Assembly (NCBI GenBank): GCA_010015655.1
Contig: ML976689.1
Coordinates: forward strand, 62,001 to 126,000
DNA from: Bimuria novae-zelandiae CBS 107.79
Lineage: Eukaryota > Ascomycota > Dothideomycetes > Pleosporales > Didymosphaeriaceae
Reading direction: 5' to 3'
DNA length: 64,000 nucleotides
Of this stretch, positions 34,002 through 46,600 are shown piece by piece. Every line of letters begins with the position of its first letter. The first letter of the stretch is position 1. The notes below the pieces were generated by a model. That model saw nothing but the letters and a program-made list of their open reading frames with translations. It was not told the origin of the DNA and did no database searches. Made by a program: the position numbers and the translations under genes.

Positions 34002-34995
34002 GATAGCGTCGAAACCAGCTTCGACACAGCGATCCCACACGCTTCGAGATGCAGTCCAACGCACAGCGATACCCATTACGATGCCCTTGAGCTCCGACAT
34101 CCGCTGTTGTTCTCTCCACCGGCCCAACGAAAGACCTGATCGAGCCTACCACGTCCCTATGCTTCTCGAGTCGACCGGCGCCGATTCCTAGACCAAGCCG
34201 CAGCGAGCTCTAGTCTCGGCTCGTTGGAGGGGAATACGATGTGATGGGAAGGATATAAGCTAAGATAGAGCGCGGCAGCCCTGGAATTCGAAGCCTACGC
34301 TTCGGCAAGTGGGTTCAACCGAGCGTTACTGGCGAAACGCCGTCGTTGCGAGCGCATACGAAGGCGGAAAGGCTCTACATGCTTTGGTGATATAGCTGTC
34401 GTACAGTCAAATGACCAGCGGCTCCTTATATGAGCACTGCAATCGTTAGGGCCGTGGAGAGGTGCTTCAGTTTGACCTCTGACGGTCGTGAGTTCTGGAT
34501 TGTTCACGTTCGTGAGGGATGAGTACTAGCGGAGCTGTGATGGTGGCGATGCTTGGCAAGATTCTACACTATCTAGAGCTGCATACAGTACTCTTCACTT
34601 CAGCCATATCTAGAAACCATCGCCTCCTGCGCGCGTGTGTGTGTGTGTGTGTGTGTGTGTTCTATTATGGCCATGCACCCAGTGGGTATGGGCCGTTACG
34701 ATGCGCCAGCTATGTACACTCTGCGTCGTTACGCCTGCTCCAGTTCAGAAGCTAACCATAAGACCTGCTCGTCCGATGCTTAACTCCATGCTTAACAAAG
34801 GAAATAGAAAGAAAGTGATACAGTACCGTATATAGCAAGCCATGTAGCTTTTTAAGGCCTCGCGTTTGCAGGGCATGTCCAGCGTCGTGCGCTTCTTAAT
34901 TGGCAGCGCACTAGCTGAGGCGCGTTTATAAACAGCTCGCCATTCTACGCTCACGAGGCAGCAGAGGGAATCCTTAGCTACCTCCGCTCTTCTGC
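34002..34995. other. GC-normal intergenic DNA
   Basis: No convincing gene is present, and RIP is absent or slight. Short open frames on both strands lack domains and codon structure. It holds the (GT)n microsatellite at 34635-34660 and otherwise nothing recognisable. Confidence 0.6.
34635..34660. repeat. (GT)13 microsatellite
   Basis: Thirteen uninterrupted GT units follow a short CG-rich lead-in. Confidence 0.95.
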
Positions 34996-35136
34996 GTCTA
35001 TTTTATTTTTATTTCTTATCTATCGTTCGTGTGGTTGCAGACGCCCCGTGCTTTTTGCAAAGTCGATCGTCGCCCTCACTGCCTCTATGTCTGCCTTCCA
35101 CCGCTCTATTGGCCCATCGATGCTCTCTCCTCCCTC

Positions 35137-38100
35137 TTACCTGCTCGAGTACCCTCCCAGCGCGTACGACAGCTCCCCGAACCGTTGTCCGTGCTGCTGT
35201 CTTAGCTTCGCCCTTTGCTGCCTCCATCGCCTGCATGCGAAGAGAAAATGTGCTATCGATTCTATGCTCCCACAGTCGCACGCTGCCGCATCTGCCGCCC
35301 TAATCTTGTGCAGGTACTCGTTGAGGAACGTCTTGCCCGTCCGCAGTTGCGTAAGGATACCTGCTTTAATACTATTTAACTGCCCGTACATCTCTGCCGA
35401 CTTGCCTGTGTAAAACGCCGCATTGATCTTCCGCGTAAACTTGCCCGTCTCGGCCCACTTCGGTGGAGGCGGTCCGTCTATCACCCTGGCTCTCTTTAGT
35501 GCTAGCCATGCTAGATACCATGGCATGCCATTGCGCTGTGGCGGCTGCTCGCTCTCTTTTCTCGTCGCTGCCTTAGCCAGCCTGTCTGCCTGCTCGTTTC
35601 CTCTGACTCTTGCATGTCCCGGGATCCAGTGCAATACAACGTTGACCATACATAATTTTTTAATAATTTCTACTACTACCTCTTAACACGCACTCGCTCT
35701 TTAGCTTTTTACTAATAGTAGTACTAACTATAAGTTAGAGAAGATACAGATATTTAATACTAATATAAGATAACTGTTGCTATTAAGCGCTACGCACGAC
35801 AGGCCTTATAATTAATTAGTTATTTTACTAATTACTAGGAGCTCTGTAAGGTGTGCGTCCGCTTACTTAGAGCTTGCTACTATCTTTAAGATACACACCT
35901 ATAATAGCCTAGTATACACCTTAATGCCTGCTCTACCGTTCCTTACTAATGCGTTTACGTACAGGTCTACTCGTCTTGGCTAGTACTCCTTGGCAGCGGC
36001 TCGCGCCTGTTCTTCGTCTTCGTAGATTATTACTTTTGGCCACGCTATCCACGGTGGGCACGCGTACAGCTTAACTTTGCTTACTATATCTATCGGGACG
36101 TCTGCATATATCTCCGCCACCCTTATAAGCGCCAACTAATATTTCGTGTACAGTTATTATTGCTTAAGTATCTAGTGCAGATACGACTGGCCTAGCTTAT
36201 AGATTAACACCTAGAACGCGATTGTCTGCTTCCGTAGTCTCTACTTTATAGGAAGCAGGCCTGCTTCCACCTCTGCTACTAATAGCGCGACGGTGTGGAA
36301 TCCTCGTATTACTGCCTGCGCCGTAATCCTTTACAACTATAATAAGAGCTACTTCATGTCGTGCGTTGTAATTAGGTACTATACTAGTAACGCATAGTCT
36401 ACTACTAGTAGCACTATACTTTATACTAGCTACCTAACTACTTTTAGTTATAATCCCTTTATCCTACGCAGCGCTAGCGCCGCCTTAGTTACCTTACTTA
36501 CTTTATTTACAAGATACACCTTAAACCTTAGCTCCTTATCTAGCGTTACGCCTAAGAGCTTAACCTTATTTATAAGCATAATATTTTATCCCTTAAATTA
36601 TAGTAGTATTATGCTATCTCGGCCCGCTGCCTTATATCGTGTAAGGTAGATAACGCTCGTTTTAGTCGCCTTAAACTAGGCCCTACTAGTACGCTCCTAC
36701 TTTTCTAGTATTAGTATTACTTTATTTTAAACTATCCGCGTGTTCTCTTTTGCTAACAGTCCTATAACCCATGCTAAGTAGTTATCTATAAACGCTATTA
36801 AGCTACTATGTCGTGGTGCGCTCTGCACTAGGTCAGCGTTAAAGAATAAGAAAAGGATTAGAGTAAGCGCTAATCCCTAGGGGAGACTAGCCTGTAAAAG
36901 CCTCTATACTTCTATCGTCGTGCCATTAATAAGGATGCACGCCTATCGCTCCGTGTAAAAGTCCTACACCTACCGCACGATTGTCTCTAGGATCTGTTAC
37001 TGTTATAGTCGTCTGATCTCTAGCTTGGTGGCCACGTTATTATACGCTCCCTTAACGTTAAATAATACTAGCGATAGCGTCTTCTTCTTACGCCACGTTT
37101 TAAACACGTTCTTATAGAGGTACGATAGCGTATGCGTTATTGCCCGCTACTTACGCGCGCCAAAGTGTGTCTTTGGTAGGAGGCTATACTCCTCTACCAG
37201 GTACGCTATTCGCTTAGCTACCAGCGACTCTAGCGCCTTGCCCAGCGTTAAAAGCAGCGAGATAGGCTGGTAGTTATTAGTAATAGTGTAGTCCTTTTGC
37301 TTTGGCTTTTGTAGTGGCACGATTTTTGCTACCTTTTACGCCTTTAGTACCTTTCCTGTTTCGAGCGAGCGCGCGAATAGCTATATAATCTCTTTACTTA
37401 AGACTAGCCATAGCTCTCTCTACACTCGCGCTGGCAGTCTGTCTCTCCCTAGCGCCTTATTTAGGCTCGCCCTAAATACTGCTGCATTTACCTCGTGCTT
37501 AGCAATTAGCTTATAGTATAGTTAGTTATATATTATTATTGTCTCCTCCTGCTCGCACGGTGGTGGACTTAGGAAGAACGCTTAAAGTAACTCTTTTTTA
37601 ATCTTATTATTTTCTATAGCGACGCCTCCCTCTAGGCTAGTCTTTTAGATTAGTAGCACCCTAGTAAACAAGCTACTTGCTTGCGAATTTAAGTACTTAG
37701 CCGCCTTCTACACGTTGTCGCTATTATTAAGGAAAGCCTCCTAGTGTTACTTGCAGTGCTATTAGATTGTCTAGTAAAAGAGTCTCTTTACCCTTGTTAC
37801 CGTGCTGCGCAGCTCTATATTCTCTCTCTCTTATTATTATATTACACATACTTAGTTCCGTTAGTATGTGTACGACTTCCTTAGCGCCGTAAGGTCCTCG
37901 TTCCACCACCGCTTTATATACGGCGACAGTCGCGCCCTTAGGTAGTGTGCCTTTACCGCCTTAGTTACCTACTACGTAAGCCAGCTTGCTATCTTATTTA
38001 TATCTTTAAACGGAAAGCCTGCTTCCTTCTCGTGCTTAACCGCTTGCCTAATTTTGTCCTATAGTGTATTCTTAAATAGTAGTCTCTCCTGTCTCTCTTG

Positions 38101-38880
38101 CCTCCCTACATCGATGTAGAAGCGTGTCTATATGGCCTGGTAGTCTAACTTGTACTCGTGCTCCTAGATCGAGCACTTAACTAAGTCTCTAGCTAACTTA
38201 GGTGTCGCAAGTATTAGATTAATTGTTAATAAGCGTCCTGCATTACTAATAAACGTAGTTATACCTAATAGTAAGAGACTCTATAGTGCTAGCTCTACTA
38301 TAAAGTTAATAATTAGTTTATTTTTCTCTTAGCTTGCTATGCTATTAATGTGGCTTCCTCCCTATAGCAGGTTATGCTAGTTAAAGTTACTAGTAACTAC
38401 TACCTCCGTGTACGGGTCGCGTAGTTACTCTTATTACACTAGCTTGTTAATTGCCTGTAGCCTGCTACTAAGCTCCTCTATATTCTCCTCCCTAGTCCTT
38501 GTTAACAAGGACAGGTCTAGGATATATATAAATATAATAATTAGCCTCCTTCCGCATATATGCGTTACTACAGCCGTGATATCTACTAAGTCTACCTGTA
38601 GCTATGTTGCCTTAACATCTCGCGACGCCTAGATATACGTTTAGACTAGGTACTGTCCTTCTCGCCTGCCTTGCGGTACGAATATTGTCTAGCGTATATT
38701 CGTGCCGTGCAGCACTACTTCTCCCTCTATAAGAAAGTATCTAGGCTCCTGGCCTAGAATAAAATAAAAGTTAGCAAGTGCTACGTTGTTGTAAAGCGCG
38801 TACTACGCTTCCCTGCCCCTTTTTATATTTACCTAGAGGATCTAGAGCTCCCTATTTATAGCGTTAGCGCGTGGCGATCC
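35137..38880 (-). pseudogene. LINE ORF2: endonuclease, reverse transcriptase, RNase H
   Basis: Read leftward from about 38880 with RIP stops ignored. The endonuclease N-terminus L-IL-VNIKRGRE followed by NFYFILGQEPRYF lies at about 38850-38740. Reverse transcriptase motifs LINGTTIEV, LP-GLALTLILFLFFNADLV and LIAFIDNYLAWV lie near 36960-36770, with the FxDD motif damaged to FIDN. The undamaged tail 35137-35649 is an open frame covering late RNase H (HWIPGHARVRGNEQADRLAK) and a CDCGSIESIAHFLFACRRW zinc-finger-like segment that ends the protein. The product would have copied LINE RNA at a nicked target. The tail is translated cleanly, but the upstream two thirds are full of stops, so ORF2 is dead. 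Confidence 0.88.
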
Positions 38881-40177
38881 TATCCATCTCTCTCTTATAC
38901 GCTGGGCATTCTCTATGCAACGCTTAATGCGGGTCTTAGTAGTTAACGCAGCGCAGGTTAACTGTCTTGTATTATAGGTAGCCCTTTTGCCCGCATATAT
39001 TGCACGTCTTTAGCCATATGCAGTCGCGTGCTTAGTGTCTAAACTATTTATACTTAAAGTAGGCTACTAGCGTGCGCCGCTCCTTAAATAGTAACACTAT
39101 AATACTACCTTTACTAAACGTCACGCTGTCTAACTTTAGTAGCTTTTCTACCTCCTCTTTTATTACTATCTTAATTACTACTGACGCGTGCTATCTACTA
39201 GATCTTAGCCGCCTAAGCCAGCGCATCGTACACACCTCTACCCTATTCTCTGTGCCGAAGCGTTCTATCGCCAACCTGCTTACCTTACCGCTCTCCGCGT
39301 CCATCGCCAGCGCTACCTCAATCCAGTCTACCTTAACCAGGTACCATTTGGGGCCTACTAATCTTGCGCCTGGTAGTGCTGGCTTAAGCCACTCTGCCGT
39401 TGTCTGCCGGATCGTCGCCTCCTTATCTTTATTAACTAAGAACTTAATTACGCTCGTGCCTTTATTCGCTTACTATACGCGGAATCTTTTAACCGTTATA
39501 CTAATAAGCCTCTCTACGCTGTCTATGCCTTGCTAGATAGCCTACTTAGCTATCTCTATTATAGCTACCTTCTCCGCTGTGCCGTCTCCTACTTAGCTTA
39601 CGTTAATTACTAGCTATCGTATATTATTCTTATCTATTATCCCTATACTTATTATTCTTAAAACTATTATACTTACGCCTGCTAGTAGCCCGCTAGCGGC
39701 AATTAACGCCTATAACTACGTTAATAGTAGCTTAATTAAGATAGTGTCGAGCCGTGCGCGCAGAGAGCTAATTATCTTTTAAAGCTCTATAATCTAGTCT
39801 TTAAGAGGCTACTACTCTAACTAAAATGTTACGCAGTTACGTTAAATATCTTTAATAATCTTATTCTAGTTTACTATAATGCTACTTTACTACGCTATTA
39901 TCTCCTTAAGACTTATAATAAGTACTACTAACTAACCTAGTCTAGTGTTGCTTCCTTTAGGCTCGCGTTCGCGTTTGGAGGACAGCAACACGCGCCCGGT
40001 GGGAAAGGGCGGGAGTCTATCGTGCGTCAGGCGTTGCTGCGTGCGCTCGGCCTCGCCGTTCTGCTGTCGCTGCGGTACCGTGACCGCTACTCTTGTTGCG
40101 GGGAACTGCTGCAGGGCTTCGAGCGCCTTAGCCGTACGTCCATCCTCCCTGCTAGCGGTGGCAACATTAAATGCCAA
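38881..40177 (-). pseudogene. LINE ORF1 (Gag-like) with zinc knuckles
   Basis: A GC-rich open start of 81 codons at 39932-40177 (MAFNVATASREDGRTAKALE, then Gln/Arg-rich) passes into a RIP-decayed frame. That frame includes a likely coiled-coil segment (II-L-KIISSLRARLDTI near 39750). The C-terminal knuckles lie at about 39070-38900: VAYFKYK-FRH-ARDC, TCNICGQKGY and CVNY-DPH-ALHRECPAYKR. Several Cys/His have been changed to Tyr, as expected from G-to-A and C-to-T change. ORF1 proteins of this clade bind the element RNA. The start ATG at 40177 is the first in frame after the element edge, but the true start could differ. Confidence 0.75.
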
Positions 40178-40358
40178 ATCACGCCCATTTACTTCTTTAC
40201 GATGTTGCTTATTTTAAGCATACTTATCCGGCCACGTGATAAGAAATTGCTGAAAAATCGCTAAACCTCAGGCTCGTTGCTGCTGCCTGCCACACCATCC
40301 ATAGAACTTTGCGGTCCTCCCCTCATGCGTCTTTTGCGGCTCAAAGATGACGACGGGT

Positions 40359-40598
40359 TCAGCCTAGTCGAATATTTTGGCAGGAATATCCCGCGATATG
40401 CGATTCTTTCACATACTTCATGAAAATTCCTTTAGTCTCGAGCAGAGTTTTATAACGCGGGTCTTGATACAGTGCACTCCTCTCCTCTCTCGGCTTCTGA
40501 TCGCTGGGTGTGGTGGAGCTCACTGCGAGAGAGCCCGAATCCGATAGTTTGCGCCGAAGGGAAGGCGTCGACTTCCTTCGTGCAAGTAGATGGCTCAT
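40359..40598 (-). pseudogene. Truncated small host gene, N-terminal fragment
   Basis: An open frame of 79 codons starts MSHLLARRKSTPSLRRKLSD and continues through a Ser/Arg-rich segment to DPRYKTLLETKGIFMK, after which it loses protein-like character. A GTATGT donor at about 40424 could start an intron there, but no convincing downstream exon is visible before the LINE edge at about 40250. From memory this N-terminus resembles uncharacterised fungal proteins of the DUF7924 type, which are several hundred residues long. That resemblance is unverified. The likely reading is the 5' end of a gene whose remainder was lost when the LINE arrived. Confidence 0.45.
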
Positions 40599-40825
40599 TG
40601 TGTCCGGCTCAAAATATTCGTTAGGCCAAGCGTGTTCCCTCCGCCAATAATCAATAGGATCAATAGGCGCCTCGGTGCTGCCAAATTAAGCTATAACTTG
40701 TAACAGCACTTCAATCGTTAATTACTATATAGTTAGACTACTTTACTGCTTGCAGCACTCCTGTGTGTTTAATCCGGAACACAATGACTAGACTACATCT
40801 TCGTGTGATTGCTTCCACAATCTGT
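40599..40825. other. Spacer between two minus-strand genes
   Basis: This is a mildly AT-rich spacer. It would hold the terminator of the 391-aa gene and the promoter of the fragment at 40359-40598. No specific site is recognised. Confidence 0.5.
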
Positions 40826-42068
40826 TTATTTGAGTCGCACTAGAGGGTTTTGGGGCTCAAGAGGGTCTTTGTCTTCGAAGTGGTACTTCCTCCTCTCAGC
40901 GGCGGGCCAGCTGGTGATATCAAAGGCATTCCCTCCAAGTGATGGACCCCGATAGAATATGCTATGTTGTCTGCCGTACTCTCTACTGAGAACTTTCCAC
41001 TTCAGGTTGTTAGGCAACGTTATTTGGGATGACATATTACTTGCCTTTGTACCCCAACCCCAGCGATCAACACACTCTTTCCTCTTCCAATAGTTCGCCT
41101 TATCCTCGTTATCGAACCTTTGCACGAACTTCCCTTCGATGCCATGGACGCCTTTGATTTTGATACTGTTGGCCTTAGCGTAGGAGACAATCTTGTACGG
41201 CCAGCAGACTTCTTTAGTATTCGATGATAGATATGGAATCGTCGTAGTTTGATCCAGACAATCGCAAATGAAGTCTCCAAGAAGTGCCAGAACCAGACCC
41301 AGGTCCTTGACAGGGGAGTGCTTTTTCAGCAGCTTCGCCCGATCGAGAGCATTTAGTGTGGCTAAGATTGCGATACCAATCATTGCGACAGTGTCGTGCC
41401 AGCGCTGACCATCGTCCATCATGACCCAAGGTCCTAGTTGTTGCGATTGAGTCCAGTGGGCGAAAGCTGACAAGCGTACCCAGAGCCCAACAGCAAGCTC
41501 ATCGGCCGGGAATCGTCGCTTAGCCATGAGCGTGTTGATTCCTGTGAGCTGGTTCTCTACAACCTCCTGCATCCCATACCCGGTAAAGTCGTTCGAGACA
41601 TACATACTAAAAATATCCTGGTTACGCTTGGTAGATTCGAGGCTATACTTCGTGACGAGCTCGGCCGTAGCTTCAGAGATTACGTAGGGCCAATCCGGGA
41701 ACTCCTCGGCGGGCTTGCCATCATACCGCTTCTCTTTTTCAGCGGTCGGTTGGCTTTCCTTTCCTGTTTCGATATCTTCCGGGTCTACGCTGTACGATGG
41801 TTTGGGGTACGTTACATACTTTAGCTGTACGGTTGACACCTCCTTGTGCATATAAGTGTCAGCATGTTGTAGAGCCATTCTACTTGCGAACACGCTTTTG
41901 TGTACTCACATGTGCTGACCCGCCAGTGAAGGCGGCTTCAGTGCTCTTCTCCCTGAATTCTGGTGGTACCGACGCGTTCTCTTGGTCGCGATTGGGTCTT
42001 TTTGCTGGCTTTAGTTCTCGCGAAGCGTTTGCATTGACTTCTGCAAGCGCTCTCTTTCTCGTTGGCAT
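40826..42068 (-). CDS. Hypothetical fungal protein, 391 aa, two exons
   Basis: Exon 1 is 41910-42068 and exon 2 is 40826-41842. The 67-bp intron (41843-41909) has a GTGAGT donor, a TGCTGAC branch point 17 bases before the end and an AAG acceptor, and it joins the exons in phase 0. The N-terminus MPTRKRALAEVNANASRELK is basic and low complexity, like a disordered nuclear-type leader. A Lys/Glu-rich segment follows, then a compact central part with EVVENQLTGINTLMAKRRFP, DELAVGLWVRLSAFAHWTQ, WVMMDDGQRWHDTV and LGLVLALLGDFICDCLDQ, and an aromatic C-terminus. I recognise no catalytic motif, signal peptide or convincing transmembrane helix. The gene is GC-normal with no RIP stop and looks intact. 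An upstream in-frame ATG at about 42161 could lengthen it by 31 residues. Function unknown. Confidence 0.75.
41843..41909 (-). other. Intron of the 391-aa gene
   Basis: GTGAGT donor, TGCTGAC branch point, CACAAG acceptor, 67 bp. Reading through it would meet a TAG after eight codons, which supports splicing. Confidence 0.75.
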
Positions 42069-42230
42069 TTTGACAATGTGACGGTAGGTGACCCTGACTT
42101 CTCGACAACGTAGCTCTGTATATGGGTTGAGATCAGGAGACGAGCCTGTTGAGTGTTCCAACGCGTCGACCGTGCGTTGAGTTGAGGCCGTGCGCCATTT
42201 CGGCCGAGACTCCGATGCTGGGCAAGGCCA

Positions 42231-42305
42231 TGTCTTATCACTGCTCCCAATCCTAAGTCGGATTTAAGGATAACCGAACGCTTGTGCAACTCGCACAGCC
42301 ACCTA
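42231..42305 (+). repeat. Copia-A-type LTR copy 2, left part
   Basis: TGTCTTATCACTGCTCCCAA onward is the inverted counterpart of 33775-33848. It ends at the TA where the mariner element is inserted. It continues at 49434-49916. Confidence 0.8.
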
Positions 42306-42434
42306 CAAAGGGTAATCTCAATAAAGTCGGCCGTCACGTGCAGCAGGGGTTCCTGCAGGGGTAGCAACTTCAAAAGTCGCGCATCTTGATTCTATCTAAA
42401 GTATAAGCAAATACACCCAAATAAGATGTTCTAA

Positions 42435-43416
42435 TTATGCTGTAAAGTTGTTCTGGCCACCTGCGTCCTCGCAGAGCTCTGCAACGCGCATAAAGTAGGT
42501 AGGATGAAGCTTTTCGGCCATATACTGCCTGAGTGTCTCATCACCTTGCCAGACCTCCTTTATGTACTGTTCTGCAGCCTTTTTGGCCTCCTTAGAACTT
42601 GATAGGCATTCGTAACTTGCCAAAAAACCTTCTAGACGCCCAAAACAGCGCTCAATTGGGTGTAAGTCGGGTGAATTGGGAGGCTGAGGGCCAAACTTGA
42701 TTCCTAGAGCTTTAATTTCTGGCTGGCAGTACCGGAGACCTAGTAAGTATAGGCAAATATTGTCTTAAATTAAATAAATAGCTGCGCCTAGGTTGTTATC
42801 GCGTATAGCGTAGTAATAAGGGAATAAGTGTTTCTTAAGTATGTTCTCTGCGTACTAGATGCCGTTCATGCCCTTCCCTCCGTTGTATACAAACTCCTCT
42901 ATTTAAAAGAACTTTTTAATAGTAAGAGGTTTCTTAATACCTACGCGAAGAGCTCTACCCTTTTTACTAGTAGCCTTATTAGTAGCTTAGCGTTAACTAT
43001 TATTATAGGTAATATTATAGTTAATTTCCTATAGTTACTACTCCTTATTAGTGCTAGCGACAGTCGCGCGAGAGCGTTTAACCTTAAAAGCCTCCTTTAC
43101 TATATTATTTATATAGGAGACGCGTTGTATAAGGTCCTCGCAGCTCTTATTATTATTCTAAGCCTAAATAACGTAAGGGCGTTAATAGGAGTAAGTAGTA
43201 TTAGTTAAAGTAGCAGCGTAGATTATAAGACTAAATTTAGATAGCGTTATAGGTAGTGCGTAGACGTTACTATCTTATCTAACTAGTCTTAAAATCCTCT
43301 ACTTTCTGCCACGTATATTACTCCCGCTAATAGACTTAGAGATCTTATTATAGCAGACGAATATAATGCGTGGAAAGTATAGGTTATATTTAGCCTTAAG
43401 CCAGGCACAGTACTAT
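42435..43416 (-). pseudogene. Mariner transposase, C-terminal part
   Basis: This continues the frame of 48803-49284 after removal of Copia-C. The total, 1464 bp including the stop, is an exact multiple of three (487 aa). The minus strand reads KGMNGI-YAENILKKHLFPYY, then LI-DN at the second catalytic Asp. GPQPPNSPDLHPIERCFGRL follows with the third acidic residue intact, and then a clean 62-codon tail ending AGGQNNFTA. The upstream half (43410-42830) is RIP-decayed, while the last 250 bp are clean. It is inactive because of both the insertion and the stops. Confidence 0.88.
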
Positions 43417-43673
43417 TGTCAGATTGGAGAGGTAATCTAATAAGATAAATTAAGGTATAAATTGTTGTGTCCGTTGTCTGTATTCCTGTAAGAATATAAG
43501 GCTCTTATATCCTTATATCTTCCACTAATACGCTAATCTATTTCCGTTGATTAAGGAGAGTTGCCCTTTATTCCGCCCGGAATTGTGCGGATAAACCAGA
43601 CTACTGGCAAGGTCTCTTTATGTAGGGTTGCGCTAGCTACCTTTGCTTGTGCAAAGGGCCATGTAATCGGACA
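43417..43673 (-). repeat. Copia-C 3' LTR (257 bp)
   Basis: From TGTCAGATTGGAG to GTAATCGGACA. It aligns gap-free with 48541-48797. Confidence 0.93.
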
Positions 43674-43689
43674 CACCCCCTTAGCTTGG

Positions 43690-46600
43690 GCTTATCCTCA
43701 AGCTAGACCTTCGCAGTTATCTATTATTCCAACTCAAAGGCCTCTATCCTCTACTGGAGATCCTGCAGGGCAACCTCTTAATTAGTAATCTTGTCTAATA
43801 TATCTTCAAGTCCTATTTTATGCAGCAACTTGCTCTATTTGTTTATTAGCAAGGCCTTTATAAGTCTATTAGCGACTATGTCCTCTAAGCGTTAATAGTC
43901 TACCTTAATTGTCCCTAGTGCGACCTCTTGTCTCAGCTAATAATTATGGATATCCACATAACAGAGCTTAGTCTGTAACTTGATAATTTCTTTAGTAATA
44001 AGTTAGATTGTTTGCTGATTATCATAATTAATTATAATAAGGAAATCGCTAAGGTTAATCTTTAGTTCCTTTAGCAATCGCGATGTAAATAAAGCCTCCT
44101 TAGCCACTTGCGATAGTGCTAGTAATTCGGCTTTAGTTATTAATATAGTGACTATATCTTGCTTATTTGCTTTCCAGGCGATCAGGCCACCAAATAGCTT
44201 AATAATGTATCCTTGCGAGCTCTTGCGGTTAAGTGTGTTATCAGCAAAGAATACGTCACTTACCACTTCTAAAGTATCTACACTCCTAAGCTAAAGACCT
44301 AGTGATTTAGTGTTAGCAAGGTAGAGGAGAACTCAGTCGGCAGCCGCTTAGTACTCTTTACTTAGGTTAGACAGGAATCGTGATAATCGGGAGCTTATAA
44401 AGGCAATATCTAGTCAAGATATAACTATAGCATAAAGAATTAATCCGACTTTGCGCTAGTATCTATTAATCTCACCCTTATTAGCTAGTCCTGTCCTTAG
44501 GAGCAATTCGATTAGACCTATTAGGGTATTATAGCGAATCTCATGGTAATTAATAAGGCGCGATATTTTATTAATATATAAAGCTTATAAAAGCTAGATC
44601 TTTCTGCTCGAGCAGTCCCTAATAATTTTAATTCTTAGAAACTACTACAGGTCTTTGCCACCCGTAAGTGTAAATTTAATACTTATTATTACAAGAGCAG
44701 CTTCAGCAGCTTGCTTTTATAACTTGTTATACGCAATAATAATGTTATCTATATAAAAGAAGATAATAATACCATCCTTAATAAGGTAGCATGGCTCGTG
44801 GGGTACTGCTTTAAAGCCAATATCACGGAGTGTTAACGTGAACTCTCTTTACTAGAGTAGTAGAGATATGCGCAGTTCGTATAGTGCTTTATATAGTTTA
44901 AGGACTATGCCTGCTCGCGAGTAGCCGCGAGGCATTCTTATATAGATTTCTCTATCTAGCTTCGCGTGGACAAACGCGTTAGTAATGTCGTGTTAGATAA
45001 GTTCTAGGTTAAAATAAGCTATAATTACTATAAGCATGCAGAATAATCGTTCTATAAGTGTTACGGCGTAGGTTTCTTACGAGGTAAGGTGCCGCTATTA
45101 ATTGCCTTACACTACTAGCCTTGCCTTGCACTTTTATAATCAATAATACTTATTAAACTTATAGGTATATACCCACATGTAGTTAAGGATTTAATAGCCT
45201 GCCACTTTCACTAAAGTGATTGCAACCTCACTCCAGGACTTTATTTCCTTATAGCTCTATAGATAGGAACGTTCTGCTTCCTTCCACATATTATAAAGAG
45301 GGTGATCTTCGAGCTTACTTTGGCATGTAGGTGGCTCTAGAAGCACGCTTCGATATAGCTTCTTACCTAATATAATTATTTGTTAAAGCTACGCCTTATT
45401 AAGAGCCTTGCCTTTATATTTACCGCTACTACTAGCTTTGGTGCCTGCTATAAAGGCTGCGGCCCATGGGCTTGTTTGCAACTGCCCTGTTTACACTTTT
45501 TAGGGTAGTATAGCTTAATCGCCTCCTGCCATTAATTGTGCAAGGAGTGTTACTAGTAGTAGCGTTAAGGGAGGTGTTAGATATTCGCACCTAACTTTCC
45601 TGCCTTACCTATACTTAGGAGCTCCTTTAACCTCTTCCTCTAGCGCTTTACTAATTATCTTATCCTTAAAGAAGGACTTAGTGGCATGCTCTTATTAAGG
45701 TAAGGGAGGTAACTCTACTAATTACACCTAGGCTACTATTTCTTCTAATATGCTGTGCATAAGGTTTTCTATTAGGTCTTTAGTTTTACCTAAGAATATA
45801 GTATCCTCGTCAAATATTACGTCGCGAGTACTAATTGTCTTTGCTAGAGAGGGAATCTATATTCTCTAGATATTTATTAATTTGTAGCCAACAAGATAGC
45901 CAATCCATGCCTTAGGGTTAAGCCTCTAAAGCCTGCTCTTGCCGCGTTTTATATTATTAGTTATCGCAAAAGCTTTACAGCTATATACTTTTAGGTAAGC
46001 TTAATTAGGCTTCTTCGGTTGGGTAACAATGCCGTTCTGAAAAGCTACTGTCGTAAAGAACACTTTATATAGAGATCGCCATTAATTAGCGTAGTTTGGC
46101 GTTTAATTATATAAGTAGACTACGGCTCGGGTAATCTTAGGCCATATCTACTAAGGTAGGTTAGAGTTAAGTCGCATCGCGCGCGCTTTCTTCTTAATTA
46201 CACCCCCTAAGCATTTAGCTCCTCTATTTTATGCTTAAGTATTAGGTGCTAAAGGCTTAATCTTAATACCTTACGCTAAGCACTACTTCTTAACGTTTAC
46301 CTTAATAGAGAAGATCTCGTTATTAGATTTAATTACTTTTACTATAATATTATATTATACTTCCATAAACCGTATAAAGGTACTAAGTAATTTAATAATT
46401 AACCGTGCTGGGCGGTTATCCTTAAAGTAGAAGTCCTATGCAAAGCTAGAGAATTAGTTAGTAATTAGTATTTAGCTCTTCTCTCTTATTAAGCTATCTA
46501 CTTTATAGTCGTGAAAATCAATTACGACTCGCTCGCCGGGACCTTCTATTAGATCTCTAGCTTGCCAGCGTATTTGCCATTTCAGTTTTACTTTACCGCA

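Larger units (their letters stand above)
35000..40250 (-). mobile_element. Tad1-like non-LTR retrotransposon (LINE)
   Basis: Minus-strand element of about 5.2 kb. ORF1 with three zinc knuckles is followed by ORF2 with endonuclease, reverse transcriptase, RNase H and a C-terminal zinc finger. This arrangement is typical of the fungal Tad1 clade. The 3' end lies near 35000-35020, where the minus strand ends in an A-rich AAATAAAAATAAAAT tail. The 5' end near 40250 and any target duplication could not be fixed. RIP is severe at about 35660-39940 but almost absent at both ends. Confidence 0.88.

Noticed and set aside
34635..34660. GT repeat as a possible regulatory or CRISPR-like repeat
   Set aside because: It is a simple microsatellite; no spacer-repeat pattern exists anywhere in the window.
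35031..35413. Plus-strand open frames of 90 and 121 codons
   Set aside because: Antisense to the conserved LINE RNase H/zinc-finger tail.
39072..39536. Plus-strand 154-codon open frame
   Set aside because: Antisense to LINE ORF1; Leu/Ser/Thr-rich shadow frame.
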